Origin: an uncultured Burkholderiales bacterium
GTDB taxonomy: Bacteria; Pseudomonadota; Gammaproteobacteria; Burkholderiales; Burkholderiaceae_C
Assembly: GCA_903856875.1 (NCBI GenBank)
Contig: CAIODE010000235.1
Coordinates: 1-5,450, forward strand
Length of the DNA stretch: 5,450 bases
Direction of reading: 5' to 3'
The notes beneath the pieces are model-generated. The model had not been told where the DNA came from. It searched no databases and worked only from the letters and a program-made list of their open reading frames with translations. Both the position numbers and the translations under genes were made by a program. Positions 1 through 5,450 of the stretch are shown piece by piece. Positions within the stretch are counted from its first letter, which is position 1. Each line of letters begins with the position of its first letter.

Positions 1-1
1 A

Positions 2-160
2 CCCAGTGTCTTGGTCGAAACAGCCTTCATCAGCAACCCCGATGAAGAGGCTAAATTGTCGGATGACAATTATCAAAACACCATGGCCGATGCGCTGGTG
101 AAGGGACTGCAAAAGTACTTTGAACGCAACCCACCGATGGCCAGAAAACGCGCCACTTAA
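2..160 (+). CDS. amiC: N-acetylmuramoyl-L-alanine amidase, AmiC-like (3' end only)
   Basis: This is the C-terminal 52 residues of a zinc-dependent periplasmic amidase (Amidase_3 family) that cuts the bond between N-acetylmuramic acid and L-alanine in peptidoglycan during daughter-cell separation. The visible part opens with PSVLVETAFISNPDEE, the family block carrying the catalytic glutamate (the E of VETAFISN). It is followed by the final helix (DNYQNTMADALVKGLQKYF) and a short basic tail ending ARKRAT. From memory the block resembles the end of E. coli AmiC (VETAFISN) slightly more than AmiB, so the symbol is a best guess. The zinc-binding histidines, the AMIN domain and the signal peptide lie to the left of the window and cannot be checked. 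The gene ends in TAA at 158-160 and is convergent with dedA, 12 bp away. In E. coli an amidase gene also sits just before mutL, which fits this context. Confidence 0.9.
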   Translation, partial: PSVLVETAFISNPDEEAKLSDDNYQNTMADALVKGLQKYFERNPPMARKRAT

Positions 161-177
161 AGGTGTACCCTTTTAAG
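156..177. terminator. Weak imperfect hairpin between convergent amiC and dedA
   Basis: CTTAAAGG at 156-163 pairs with CCTTTTAAG at 169-177, with one bulged T and a 5-nt loop (TGTAC). Both stop codons, amiC TAA (158-160) and the dedA stop (173-175), lie inside the stem. The stem is AU-rich and no clear U-tract follows on either strand, so it is at best a weak bidirectional end signal. The structure is read directly; the function is inferred. Confidence 0.25.
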
Positions 178-808
178 ATCGCTGCGCGCGCCAAGCGCCC
201 CAAAGCGCGAACAAACCGGGTACAAAAATCATGGCCCAAATGATTTGACTGAGGTGCGCCTTCACAAACTCGGTTTCGCCAAAGAGATAGCCGGCACTTG
301 TGAGCCCACAAACCCATATCAATCCGCCGGCCACATTGAAGATCACGAACCGTGAAGGCGTCATGGCTGCCACGCCAGCGACAAAGGGGACAAATGTGCG
401 AATGAACGGCATGAAGCGCGCCAACACAATGGTGACGCCGCCATAGGTTTCGTAAAAATTGTGTGCCTTGTCAAAAGCCCGACGATTGAAAAACCGTGAG
501 TTTTCCCACTGAAAAACCTTGGGGCCAAAGTACCTGCCAATGCGGTAATTCAACTGATCCCCTGAGATTGCCGCTGCAACCAACAAAGCCATGACCAAGG
601 GAAGGCTTAAATGTCCTGTGCCACAGAGGGTTCCCACCACAAAAAGCAGGGAATCGCCTGGCAAAAAGGGCATGACGACCAGACCGGTTTCTACAAAAAT
701 GATCAAAAATAAAAGGGCGTAGACCCAAGCTCCGTATTGGGCCACAAAGCTTGCCAAATAGCGGTCAACGTGCAGAATAAAATCCAACAATTGCATCAAG
801 GTGTCCAT
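173..808 (-). CDS. DedA-family (VTT/SNARE-associated) inner-membrane protein
   Basis: This 211-residue polytopic inner-membrane protein belongs to the DedA family (PF09335), whose members act as lipid flippases (for example of undecaprenyl phosphate) or proton-coupled transporters that support envelope integrity. Hydrophobic segments are seen near residues 27-47, 54-62, 68-82, 124-145, 150-173 and 186-206. Family landmarks are E40 and D52 in FVETGLVVMPFLPGDS, the GDQLNYRIGR block at 83-92, and ARFMPFIRTFVPFVAG at 130-145 with R131 and R137. The spacing of E40/D52 and R131/R137 equals that of the essential E39/D51 and R130/R136 of E. coli YqjA, so the protein looks functional. Start: ATG at 808; a second ATG lies at codon 5. 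GAAGG directly abuts the first ATG, too close to be a usual ribosome-binding site. A GATAAT box lies 6 nt upstream, so leaderless translation is possible. It is divergent from mutL and convergent with amiC. The family is certain; the substrate is not. Confidence 0.93.
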   Translation of the reverse strand: MDTLMQLLDFILHVDRYLASFVAQYGAWVYALLFLIIFVETGLVVMPFLPGDSLLFVVGTLCGTGHLSLPLVMALLVAAAISGDQLNYRIGRYFGPKVFQWENSRFFNRRAFDKAHNFYETYGGVTIVLARFMPFIRTFVPFVAGVAAMTPSRFVIFNVAGGLIWVCGLTSAGYLFGETEFVKAHLSQIIWAMIFVPGLFALWGAWRAQRS

Positions 809-814
809 CCTTCG

Positions 815-842
815 ATTATCCCTTGCTTGGCGGCCTGTCCAA
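815..842 (-). promoter_or_regulatory. Putative dedA promoter (minus strand)
   Basis: Reading the minus strand, TTGGAC (842-837) is followed after 16 nt by GATAAT (820-815), a 5/6 match to the sigma-70 -10 box, and only 6 nt then separate it from the dedA ATG at 808. A start of transcription about 7 nt past the box would fall on or next to the ATG, giving a leaderless message. The boxes are seen directly; activity is inferred. Confidence 0.4.
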
Positions 843-868
843 CCCCTCTGAATGACTTGCCGATCCTC

Positions 869-899
869 TGTAGGCGCTGCCCGCCTCCAACCGCCTACA
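869..899. repeat. 8-bp inverted repeat upstream of mutL
   Basis: TGTAGGCG (869-876) and CGCCTACA (892-899) are perfect inverted copies separated by 15 bp. The right arm overlaps the putative mutL -10 box. It could be a protein-binding site or an RNA hairpin if transcription begins further upstream. An alternative right arm, CGCCT at 882-886, could pair with AGGCG at 872-876. Confidence 0.5.
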
Positions 900-900
900 A
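881..900 (+). repeat. 10-bp tandem direct repeat upstream of mutL
   Basis: CCGCCTCCAA (881-890) is immediately followed by CCGCCTACAA (891-900), with a single mismatch. The second copy carries the TACAA part of the putative -10 box and the right arm of the inverted repeat. It may be a small duplication that created or tuned the promoter; function is unknown. Confidence 0.5.
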
Positions 901-901
901 T
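896..901 (+). promoter_or_regulatory. Putative mutL -10 box, possibly leaderless start
   Basis: TACAAT (896-901) is a 5/6 match to TATAAT and ends 6 nt before the mutL ATG at 908. No Shine-Dalgarno sequence is present between it and the ATG (TTGAAC precedes the ATG). No good -35 box is seen at 16-18 nt; TTGCCG at 857-862 is too far away. Transcription would start at or beside the ATG. Confidence 0.4.
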
Positions 902-907
902 TTGAAC

Positions 908-2749
908 ATGTCTGAACCTTTACCGCGTCAAACCATTCGTGAATTGCCCGATGTGCTGATCAGCCAAATCGCGGCTGGCGAGGTGGTCGAGCGCCCAGCT
1001 TCTGTGGTCAGAGAACTGGTTGACAACGCCATCGATGCAGGTGCTCGCCAGATCACGCTCAGACTTTTAGGGGGCGGCATCCGGCTCATTTCTGTCGAAG
1101 ACGATGGCTGCGGCATTCCATCAGAAGAGTTAGCCGTCGCTTTAAAGCGCCACGCCACAAGCAAAATTGTGAGCCTTCAAGACTTGGAGTCTGTGGCCAC
1201 GATGGGCTTCAGGGGTGAAGCACTGGCGGCCATTAACTCCGTGTCAGAGATGAGCCTCTTGTCGCGAATCGAGGGCGCGTCCAGTGCCTTCTTGTTGGAT
1301 GGCCAAACCGGGGAAGTGAAACCCGCCGCTAGGGCCACCGGCACCACCGTCGAGGTCAAAGAATTATTTTTTTCCACACCAGCCCGTCGACATTTTTTAA
1401 AGTCTGAAAGTACAGAGCTTGCCCATTGCATTGAAGCAGTGAGGCGGCACGCTTTGGTTCGACCTGAGGTGAGCTTCGCCATTTGGCATGAAGGCAAAAT
1501 TGTGGCGCAATGGCGCAGCCACGCAGGCGAAGCTGGTTGGAATCAGCGTTTGGCCGATGTTTTAGGCGAAGAGTTTGTCGCTTCTTCAGTGAATATCGAT
1601 TTTCGTTCTGGCCCTGTGCATGTGAGAGGCAGGGCTGGCACACCCGATGCAGCGCGTGCGCGTGCTGACCAACAATTCGCTTATGTCAATGGCCGCTTTG
1701 TGCGCGACAAAGTCATCACGCATGGCGCCCGCAGTGCCTATGAAGATGTTCTCCACGGCCATCGGCAGCCTGTCTATGTGCTGTATTTGCAAATGAATCC
1801 TGCCCGAGTGGATGTCAATGTCCATCCCACCAAAATTGAAGTTCGTTTCAGAGACAGTCGCGAAGTGCATCAAGCGATGCGACACGCCATTGAAAGCGCA
1901 TTGGCAGTGCCCCGAGCGCAGCTTCTAACGACAACGTCGGCGCCAACTCAAGCTTCCACACTGGCACCCACAAACAACACGTGGGCACAACGCGGTATGG
2001 CATTTGGCGCCGATCGCTTGCATGAAGACCCCGCCAGGGCGATGGCAGATTTAAAAGCCTTGTGGAGCACACCGCCTCAAGTAGAAGAAGAAAGTCCTGC
2101 AGGCTTTTATAGCTCAAAAATTCAATTGCAAACTGCCACAGCAGTTGCAAGCCAAGGTGAACATGAATGGCCTTTGGGCCGAGCCATTGCACAACTTCAA
2201 GGTGTTTACATCTTGGCAGAAAACACCCAAGGTTTGGTGGTGGTTGACATGCATGCAGCCCATGAACGCATTGTGTATGAGCGTCTCAAACAACAACTCG
2301 ACACCACACAAATTACCAGCCAGCCCTTGTTAATTCCAGCTTCTTTCTCTGCCACGCCCCAAGAAATTGCCACGGCTGAAAGTTGCGCTGATGTGCTGAT
2401 GCAATTGGGGCTAGAGGTATCGACTTTGTCTGCCAAAACATTGGCCGTGCGCGCTGTGCCCACATCTTTGGCACAAGGCGATTGTGTTGAACTGGCTCGC
2501 AGTGTCTTGGCTGAACTGGCCCAACACGACGCTGCCACAGTGGTTCAGCGAGCACAAAATGAAATCTTGGCCACCATGGCCTGTCACGGTGCAGTTCGCG
2601 CCAACCGCAAACTCAGTTTGGATGAAATGAACGCACTGCTTAGACAAATGGAAGCCACAGAACGCTCAGACCAATGCAACCATGGTCGGCCCACTTGGCG
2701 CCAGGTGGGCATGCGCGAATTAGATGCCTTGTTTTTAAGAGGCCGTTGA
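908..2749 (+). CDS. mutL: DNA mismatch repair protein MutL, endonuclease-type
   Basis: MutL links mismatch recognition by MutS to strand incision and excision. The 613-residue product is close to E. coli MutL (about 615). The N-terminal GHKL ATPase has all key motifs: QIAAGEVVERPASVV, catalytic E36 and Mg-binding N40 in RELVDNAIDAG, DDGCGI (65-70), GFRGEAL (100-106) and VDVNVHPTK with lysine 309. A Ser/Thr/Pro/Ala-rich linker follows near 340-390. The C-terminal domain has DMHAAHERIVYE (447-458), fitting the DQHA(X)2E(X)4E endonuclease motif with M for Q, as also recalled for Neisseria MutL. It also has QPLLIP (472-477), the beta-clamp-binding motif, ACHGAVRAN (558-566), CNHGRP (590-595) and a terminal FLR. 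It therefore probably nicks DNA itself, unlike E. coli MutL, which relies on MutH. Start: the ATG at 908 begins just before the conserved domain; the frame stays open back to 737 but that part would overlap dedA and lacks family similarity. The TGA shares its A with the next gene's ATG. Confidence 0.97.
   Translation: MSEPLPRQTIRELPDVLISQIAAGEVVERPASVVRELVDNAIDAGARQITLRLLGGGIRLISVEDDGCGIPSEELAVALKRHATSKIVSLQDLESVATMGFRGEALAAINSVSEMSLLSRIEGASSAFLLDGQTGEVKPAARATGTTVEVKELFFSTPARRHFLKSESTELAHCIEAVRRHALVRPEVSFAIWHEGKIVAQWRSHAGEAGWNQRLADVLGEEFVASSVNIDFRSGPVHVRGRAGTPDAARARADQQFAYVNGRFVRDKVITHGARSAYEDVLHGHRQPVYVLYLQMNPARVDVNVHPTKIEVRFRDSREVHQAMRHAIESALAVPRAQLLTTTSAPTQASTLAPTNNTWAQRGMAFGADRLHEDPARAMADLKALWSTPPQVEEESPAGFYSSKIQLQTATAVASQGEHEWPLGRAIAQLQGVYILAENTQGLVVVDMHAAHERIVYERLKQQLDTTQITSQPLLIPASFSATPQEIATAESCADVLMQLGLEVSTLSAKTLAVRAVPTSLAQGDCVELARSVLAELAQHDAATVVQRAQNEILATMACHGAVRANRKLSLDEMNALLRQMEATERSDQCNHGRPTWRQVGMRELDALFLRGR
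2689..2710. repeat. 22-nt palindrome near the 3' end of mutL
   Basis: GCCCACTTGGC (2689-2699) and GCCAGGTGGGC (2700-2710) form a palindrome with only one non-Watson-Crick position, a G-U pair in RNA. The transcript could form a 9-bp stem with a GCGC loop. It lies inside mutL, 38 nt before the exporter start, and the next T-run (2732-2736) is too far away for an intrinsic terminator. Confidence 0.55.
2737..2742 (+). promoter_or_regulatory. Ribosome-binding site deciding the MFS exporter start
   Basis: AAGAGG lies 6 nt before the ATG at 2749, inside the last codons of mutL. It supports this start over an in-frame ATG at 2674 that would add 25 non-family residues from within mutL. Confidence 0.6.
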
Positions 2750-4008
2750 TGACAAGCCTAGACCAACCCCTGCCGGTGCAGGAAGGTCGACTCAAGCGCA
2801 ATACCGCCATGATCGTCTTGTTGTTAGCCTTGTTGCTTGGCTTGCAACCTGTCACCACAGACCTGTATCTACCTGCCCTGCCTGCACTGACGCAAGGCTT
2901 TGGCGCCAGCATGGTTCAAGCGCAACTCACCTTAACGGCGCTGCTGCTGGCTTTCGGTACTTCTCAATTGTTTTGGGGCCCTCTTTCAGACAAATGGGGA
3001 CGACGACCCGTCCTCTTGGGCGGCATATGTGTCTATGCAGTCTCTGCAATCATCTGTGCACTGGCGCCCAACATGGAGGCCCTGATCGGTGCACGAACCC
3101 TTCAGGGTGTGGCCATGGGCGCATGCGTCATGGCGGCCCGTGCCATTGTGCGTGATTTGTATGAGCCTACAGAAGGTGCCAGAGTCATGTCGCAAGCGCT
3201 TTCTGGCCTAGGGCTCATTGCATGCACATGCGTTCCTGTGGGTGGCTTCTTAACTGAATGGATGGGCTGGCGTTGGGCCCTCAGCAGCCTGGTGCTGTTT
3301 GCACTTGTCACGGCCTTGCTTATCTACCTTTACTTTGATGAAAGTTTGCAGCAACTCAACCCGCAGGCGCTTCAAGCCAAAAGTTTATGGGCTGCAACCA
3401 AAAACATCGTTCGCAACCCCACCTTTCAAGCTTACAGCGCGCTGTCCACGGCTTCTTTTGCGGGGCTGCTTACCTTCCTTGCAACCTCCTCTTTTGTCTT
3501 CACGCAGAGCATGGGTTTGAGTCAAACTGTTTACGGTTTGCTCATGGTCACCATGTCGCTCTCGTACATCGTAGGCACCTTCATTTGCCGCTGGTTATTG
3601 TTGCGCATCAGCATCCAAACCTGCGTTGTGTATGCAAGTTTTGCAAGTCTGTTCTCGGGTGTGCTCATGCTTTTTATCGCGTATGAAGGGCCTGGGCAAG
3701 CATGGTTTGGGCCTTGGGCCGTCATGTTGCCCATCAATGTCTTTTTGATGGCGCACGGCGTGCATCAACCTTGTGGCCAAAGTGGCTGCATTGCGCCCTT
3801 TCCAGAAATGGCTGGCACGGCTTCTGCCTTGAATGGCTTTTGCATGATGGTGGTGGCGTTTGGCATGGGCACTTGGATTGGAACGCACATGAGCAATCCA
3901 CTTCTGACATTGGCACAAGGTTTACTAATCTGGTCCACTTGCTTGGCTCTGGTTGCTTGGTTGGGTGTGCGCAAAATCCCCCTCATCTCAAAACGCGAAA
4001 CAGCATGA
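2749..4008 (+). CDS. Bcr/CflA-family MFS multidrug efflux transporter
   Basis: This 419-residue major facilitator protein of the inner membrane most likely exports small drugs or metabolites by proton antiport, as Bcr (bicyclomycin, sulfonamide) and related DHA1 transporters do. A short cytoplasmic N-terminus is followed by about 12 membrane segments. Family marks are TDLYLPALP at 37-45 with D38 in the first membrane segment, MFS motif [17 protein letters not shown] at 77-92, [23 protein letters not shown] at 116-138 (the Bcr-type RxxQG...RAIVRD block), and [15 protein letters not shown] at 349-363, a strong Bcr/CflA signature. The length is slightly above the usual 400. The start at 2749 shares one base with the mutL stop and has AAGAGG 6 nt upstream. 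The stop overlaps the miaA start as ATGA, so translation is probably coupled across all three genes. The family is clear; the substrate cannot be read from the sequence. Confidence 0.93.
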   Translation: MTSLDQPLPVQEGRLKRNTAMIVLLLALLLGLQPVTTDLYLPALPALTQGFGASMVQAQLTLTALLLAFGTSQLFWGPLSDKWGRRPVLLGGICVYAVSAIICALAPNMEALIGARTLQGVAMGACVMAARAIVRDLYEPTEGARVMSQALSGLGLIACTCVPVGGFLTEWMGWRWALSSLVLFALVTALLIYLYFDESLQQLNPQALQAKSLWAATKNIVRNPTFQAYSALSTASFAGLLTFLATSSFVFTQSMGLSQTVYGLLMVTMSLSYIVGTFICRWLLLRISIQTCVVYASFASLFSGVLMLFIAYEGPGQAWFGPWAVMLPINVFLMAHGVHQPCGQSGCIAPFPEMAGTASALNGFCMMVVAFGMGTWIGTHMSNPLLTLAQGLLIWSTCLALVAWLGVRKIPLISKRETA

Positions 4009-4976
4009 AGCCTCAAGCGCTCGCCATAGCCGGACCGACCGCCAGTGGAAAGACTGGCTTGGCTTTGGCAATTGCCGCGCATCTTCAAGAAAAGGGTGGC
4101 GCTGAAATCATCAGTGTTGACTCCGCCTTGGTTTTCAAAGGCATGGACATTGGCACCGCCAAACCCTCTGCCCAAGAATTGGCATCGGTGCCTCATCACC
4201 TGATTGACATTCGCGATCCTTTGAATGCCTACAGCGCAGCCGAATTTGCCCACGACGCGTTAGCCTGTATTTTAGATATACGCAGACGCGGCAAAATACC
4301 GATTTTGGTGGGCGGCACCATGCTTTATTTCAAAGCTTTGATGGAAGGCTTGAACGACATGCCAGGCGCAGATGCACTGATTCGTGCAGTCATTCAAACT
4401 GAAGCCGAGAAATCAGGTTGGCCTGCCATGCATGCCTTGCTCAGCCAAGTTGACCCCCTCACTGCCGCTCGCCTAGCACCCGCCGACAGTCAACGCATTT
4501 CAAGAGCCCTAGAAGTTTTTAGAATTTCAGGAAAACCTTTGTCGAGTTTCCATCAAATCAATTTAGTCTCTACGGAGCCATGCAATTCAAATGCATTGCA
4601 ATGGGTCAATGTGCCCCTCTTGAGCCTAGAACCCAAAGACCGATCTTGGCTTCACCAACGCATTGAGCAGCGCTTCGATGACATGCTATTGCATGGATTT
4701 TTAGACGAAGTGAAAGCATTGCGTGCCAGAGGAGATTTGACGCCAGACCTGCCCGCCATGAGGTGCGTTGGCTACAGACAAGCTTGGGAGGCGCTGGACG
4801 GCACGCTACCCATGCATGAATTGCGAGATCGCGGTGTCTTTGCAACTCGCCAATTGGCCAAACGGCAAATGACTTGGCTCAGAAGCCTGCCGCAGCGAGC
4901 CGTGCTTGAGGCCGATGGTGAAGTCGTTTTGAAACAGGCTTTGAAATGGGTTGACCAGCACATGACTGCGGTTTAG
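4005..4976 (+). CDS. miaA: tRNA dimethylallyltransferase (A37 isopentenylation)
   Basis: MiaA transfers the dimethylallyl group of DMAPP to N6 of adenosine 37 in tRNAs reading UNN codons, the first step toward ms2i6A made together with MiaB; this steadies codon-anticodon pairing. The 323-residue product matches E. coli MiaA (316) along its length. It has P-loop GPTASGKT (10-17), [18 protein letters not shown] (38-54) with the conserved aspartate D39 (F where E. coli has Y), HHLIDIRDP (64-72), [12 protein letters not shown] (101-112), QRISRALEV (163-171), MRCVGYRQ (252-259) and [14 protein letters not shown] (280-293). The start ATG at 4005 overlaps the exporter TGA (ATGA); no strong Shine-Dalgarno is seen, so translation probably depends on coupling. 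The frame is open further upstream, but that stretch lies inside the exporter gene. It follows mutL at one gene's distance, as in the E. coli cluster, but hfq is not next. Its TAG overlaps the convergent arfB stop. Confidence 0.97.
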   Translation: MKPQALAIAGPTASGKTGLALAIAAHLQEKGGAEIISVDSALVFKGMDIGTAKPSAQELASVPHHLIDIRDPLNAYSAAEFAHDALACILDIRRRGKIPILVGGTMLYFKALMEGLNDMPGADALIRAVIQTEAEKSGWPAMHALLSQVDPLTAARLAPADSQRISRALEVFRISGKPLSSFHQINLVSTEPCNSNALQWVNVPLLSLEPKDRSWLHQRIEQRFDDMLLHGFLDEVKALRARGDLTPDLPAMRCVGYRQAWEALDGTLPMHELRDRGVFATRQLAKRQMTWLRSLPQRAVLEADGEVVLKQALKWVDQHMTAV

Positions 4977-4988
4977 TCTGACAAACTG
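4969..4988. terminator. Weak imperfect hairpin at the miaA/arfB stop overlap
   Basis: CGGTTT (4969-4974) pairs with AAACTG (4983-4988), one pair being G-U. After a bulged A, GT pairs with AC around a CTG loop. The stem spans the overlapping stops of miaA and arfB. No U-tract follows on either strand, so termination function is doubtful. Confidence 0.2.
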
Positions 4989-5380
4989 GCATTGCCCCGC
5001 ATGGCTTTGATCTGACCTCGCTTCACTTTGCCCTCCACCCGCTTCAACTGAGAACTTCGAGTTGGCCGAGTGGCCTTGCGCGGCTTTTGCACCAAGGCAG
5101 CCAATTCCAGCAGGTCATGCAGTCGCAGCAAGGCTGCCATTCGGTTCATGTCTTGGCTTCTGTGCTCTTGCGACTTAATGACCACGACGCCGCCTTTGGT
5201 CAGCCGGTGATCCCGAAGCGCCAGCACCCTCTCCTTCAACTCAGGGGGCAAACTTGAAGCCCCCACATCAAAGCGCAACTGAATAGCGCTCGAGACTTTG
5301 TTCACATTCTGCCCGCCTGGGCCTTGTGATCGAACTGCAGTCAGCTCTACCTCATCTGTCGGAATGTGAAAAATTGTCAT
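4973..5380 (-). CDS. arfB: Alternative ribosome-rescue factor ArfB (YaeJ-like peptidyl-tRNA hydrolase)
   Basis: ArfB frees ribosomes stalled on mRNAs without a stop codon: its basic tail enters the empty mRNA channel and its GGQ loop hydrolyses the peptidyl-tRNA in the peptidyl-transferase centre. The 135-residue product is near the E. coli YaeJ length (140). It has the release-factor domain with [12 protein letters not shown] (17-28; GGQ at 22-24), [10 protein letters not shown] (29-38) and [16 protein letters not shown] (65-80), then a basic tail with [10 protein letters not shown] and [10 protein letters not shown], the family's channel-binding region. It lacks the codon-recognition domains of RF1/RF2, so it is not a truncated prf gene. 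Start: ATG at 5380, with AGGG (5390-5387) 6 nt upstream; the conserved domain begins just after. The stop codon overlaps that of convergent miaA by 4 bp across the two genes. It is probably expressed separately from the mutL-miaA run. Confidence 0.95.
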   Translation of the reverse strand: MTIFHIPTDEVELTAVRSQGPGGQNVNKVSSAIQLRFDVGASSLPPELKERVLALRDHRLTKGGVVVIKSQEHRSQDMNRMAALLRLHDLLELAALVQKPRKATRPTRSSQLKRVEGKVKRGQIKAMRGNASLSD

Positions 5381-5407
5381 GAGAAACCCTGAAAATGCAC
5401 AGCGATC

Positions 5408-5450
5408 ATGCGCTTTGTGTTGGGTATTGATTGTGCCTCGCTTAAACTGG
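5408..5450 (+). CDS. Possible 5' end of an unidentified gene (cut by window edge)
   Basis: An ATG at 5408 opens a frame that runs to the edge of the window, giving MRFVLGIDCASLKL. An in-frame TGA at 5390-5392 lies just before it, so the start cannot be much further left. No Shine-Dalgarno or clear promoter is seen, and only 27 bp separate it from the divergent arfB start. The peptide looks gene-like but is too short to assign to a family. A minus-strand frame covering the same bases is the competing reading. Confidence 0.25.
   Translation, partial: MRFVLGIDCASLKL

Noticed and set aside
737..907. N-terminal extension of mutL by 57 residues from an ATG at 737
   Set aside because: The added part overlaps dedA antisense by 72 bp and covers its promoter region. 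It has no MutL similarity, and the family begins a few residues after the ATG at 908.
1123..1150. Salmonella/E. coli-type 6-bp tandem repeat switch in the mutL ATPase domain
   Set aside because: The equivalent codons here (EELAVALKRH) are not tandem copies of a 6-bp unit, so that particular slippage switch is absent.
2711..2740. Intrinsic terminator formed by the mutL palindrome plus TTTTT at 2732-2736
   Set aside because: The T-run begins about 20 nt after the stem instead of directly following it, and termination there would cut off the coupled downstream genes.
2674..2748. Earlier exporter start at 2674
   Set aside because: It would add 25 residues from inside the mutL 3' end, with no family similarity. 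The ATG at 2749 has AAGAGG at good spacing and the usual short N-terminus.
3702..4004. N-terminal extension of miaA by about 100 residues
   Set aside because: It lies wholly inside the exporter gene in another frame. MiaA normally starts shortly before its P-loop, which fits the ATG at 4005.
3765..4253. 162-codon minus-strand open frame across the exporter/miaA junction
   Set aside because: It is a shadow of two well-supported plus-strand genes, and its translation resembles no family I recognise.
5381..5450. Sigma-70 promoter for arfB
   Set aside because: Only 4/6 -10-like boxes (such as CATGAT and CACAAT on the minus strand) are seen, without a convincing -35 at proper distance inside the window.

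Overview
This looks like an ordinary chromosomal housekeeping segment from a betaproteobacterium, most likely Burkholderiales and perhaps Comamonadaceae of moderate GC. That placement is inferred from protein style and gene order (amidase, mutL, miaA); no rRNA or other marker is present. Six confident genes are seen, tightly packed, with no gene-free stretch above about 100 bp before the right-hand edge. I see no mobile element, CRISPR array, tRNA, rRNA or prophage trace.

Layout: (1) positions 2-160, + strand, the last 52 residues of an AmiC-type N-acetylmuramoyl-L-alanine amidase. (2) 173-808, - strand, a complete DedA-family membrane protein, convergent with the amidase gene. (3) 809-907, a 99-bp divergent promoter region holding a -10-like box close to each start codon, an inverted repeat and a small tandem repeat. 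(4) 908-2749, + strand, mutL of the endonuclease-bearing type. (5) 2749-4008, + strand, a Bcr/CflA-type MFS drug exporter whose start shares one base with the mutL stop. (6) 4005-4976, + strand, miaA, whose ATG overlaps the exporter stop as ATGA. (7) 4973-5380, - strand, arfB (yaeJ-like), a ribosome-rescue peptidyl-tRNA hydrolase whose stop overlaps the miaA stop. (8) 5381-5450, an unresolved edge with open frames on both strands.

mutL, the exporter gene and miaA form a translationally coupled three-gene run, probably expressed from the promoter just before mutL. The amidase-mutL-miaA order recalls the enterobacterial amiB-mutL-miaA-hfq cluster. Here dedA has been placed antisense between the amidase and mutL, a transporter sits between mutL and miaA, and hfq is not next to miaA. 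The dedA/amidase pairing is suggestive because E. coli DedA proteins are needed for efficient export of periplasmic amidases. I found no convincing previously undescribed system. The most useful leads are the possible leaderless divergent promoters, the repeats before mutL, a strong palindrome at the end of mutL, and the transporter nested in the operon.
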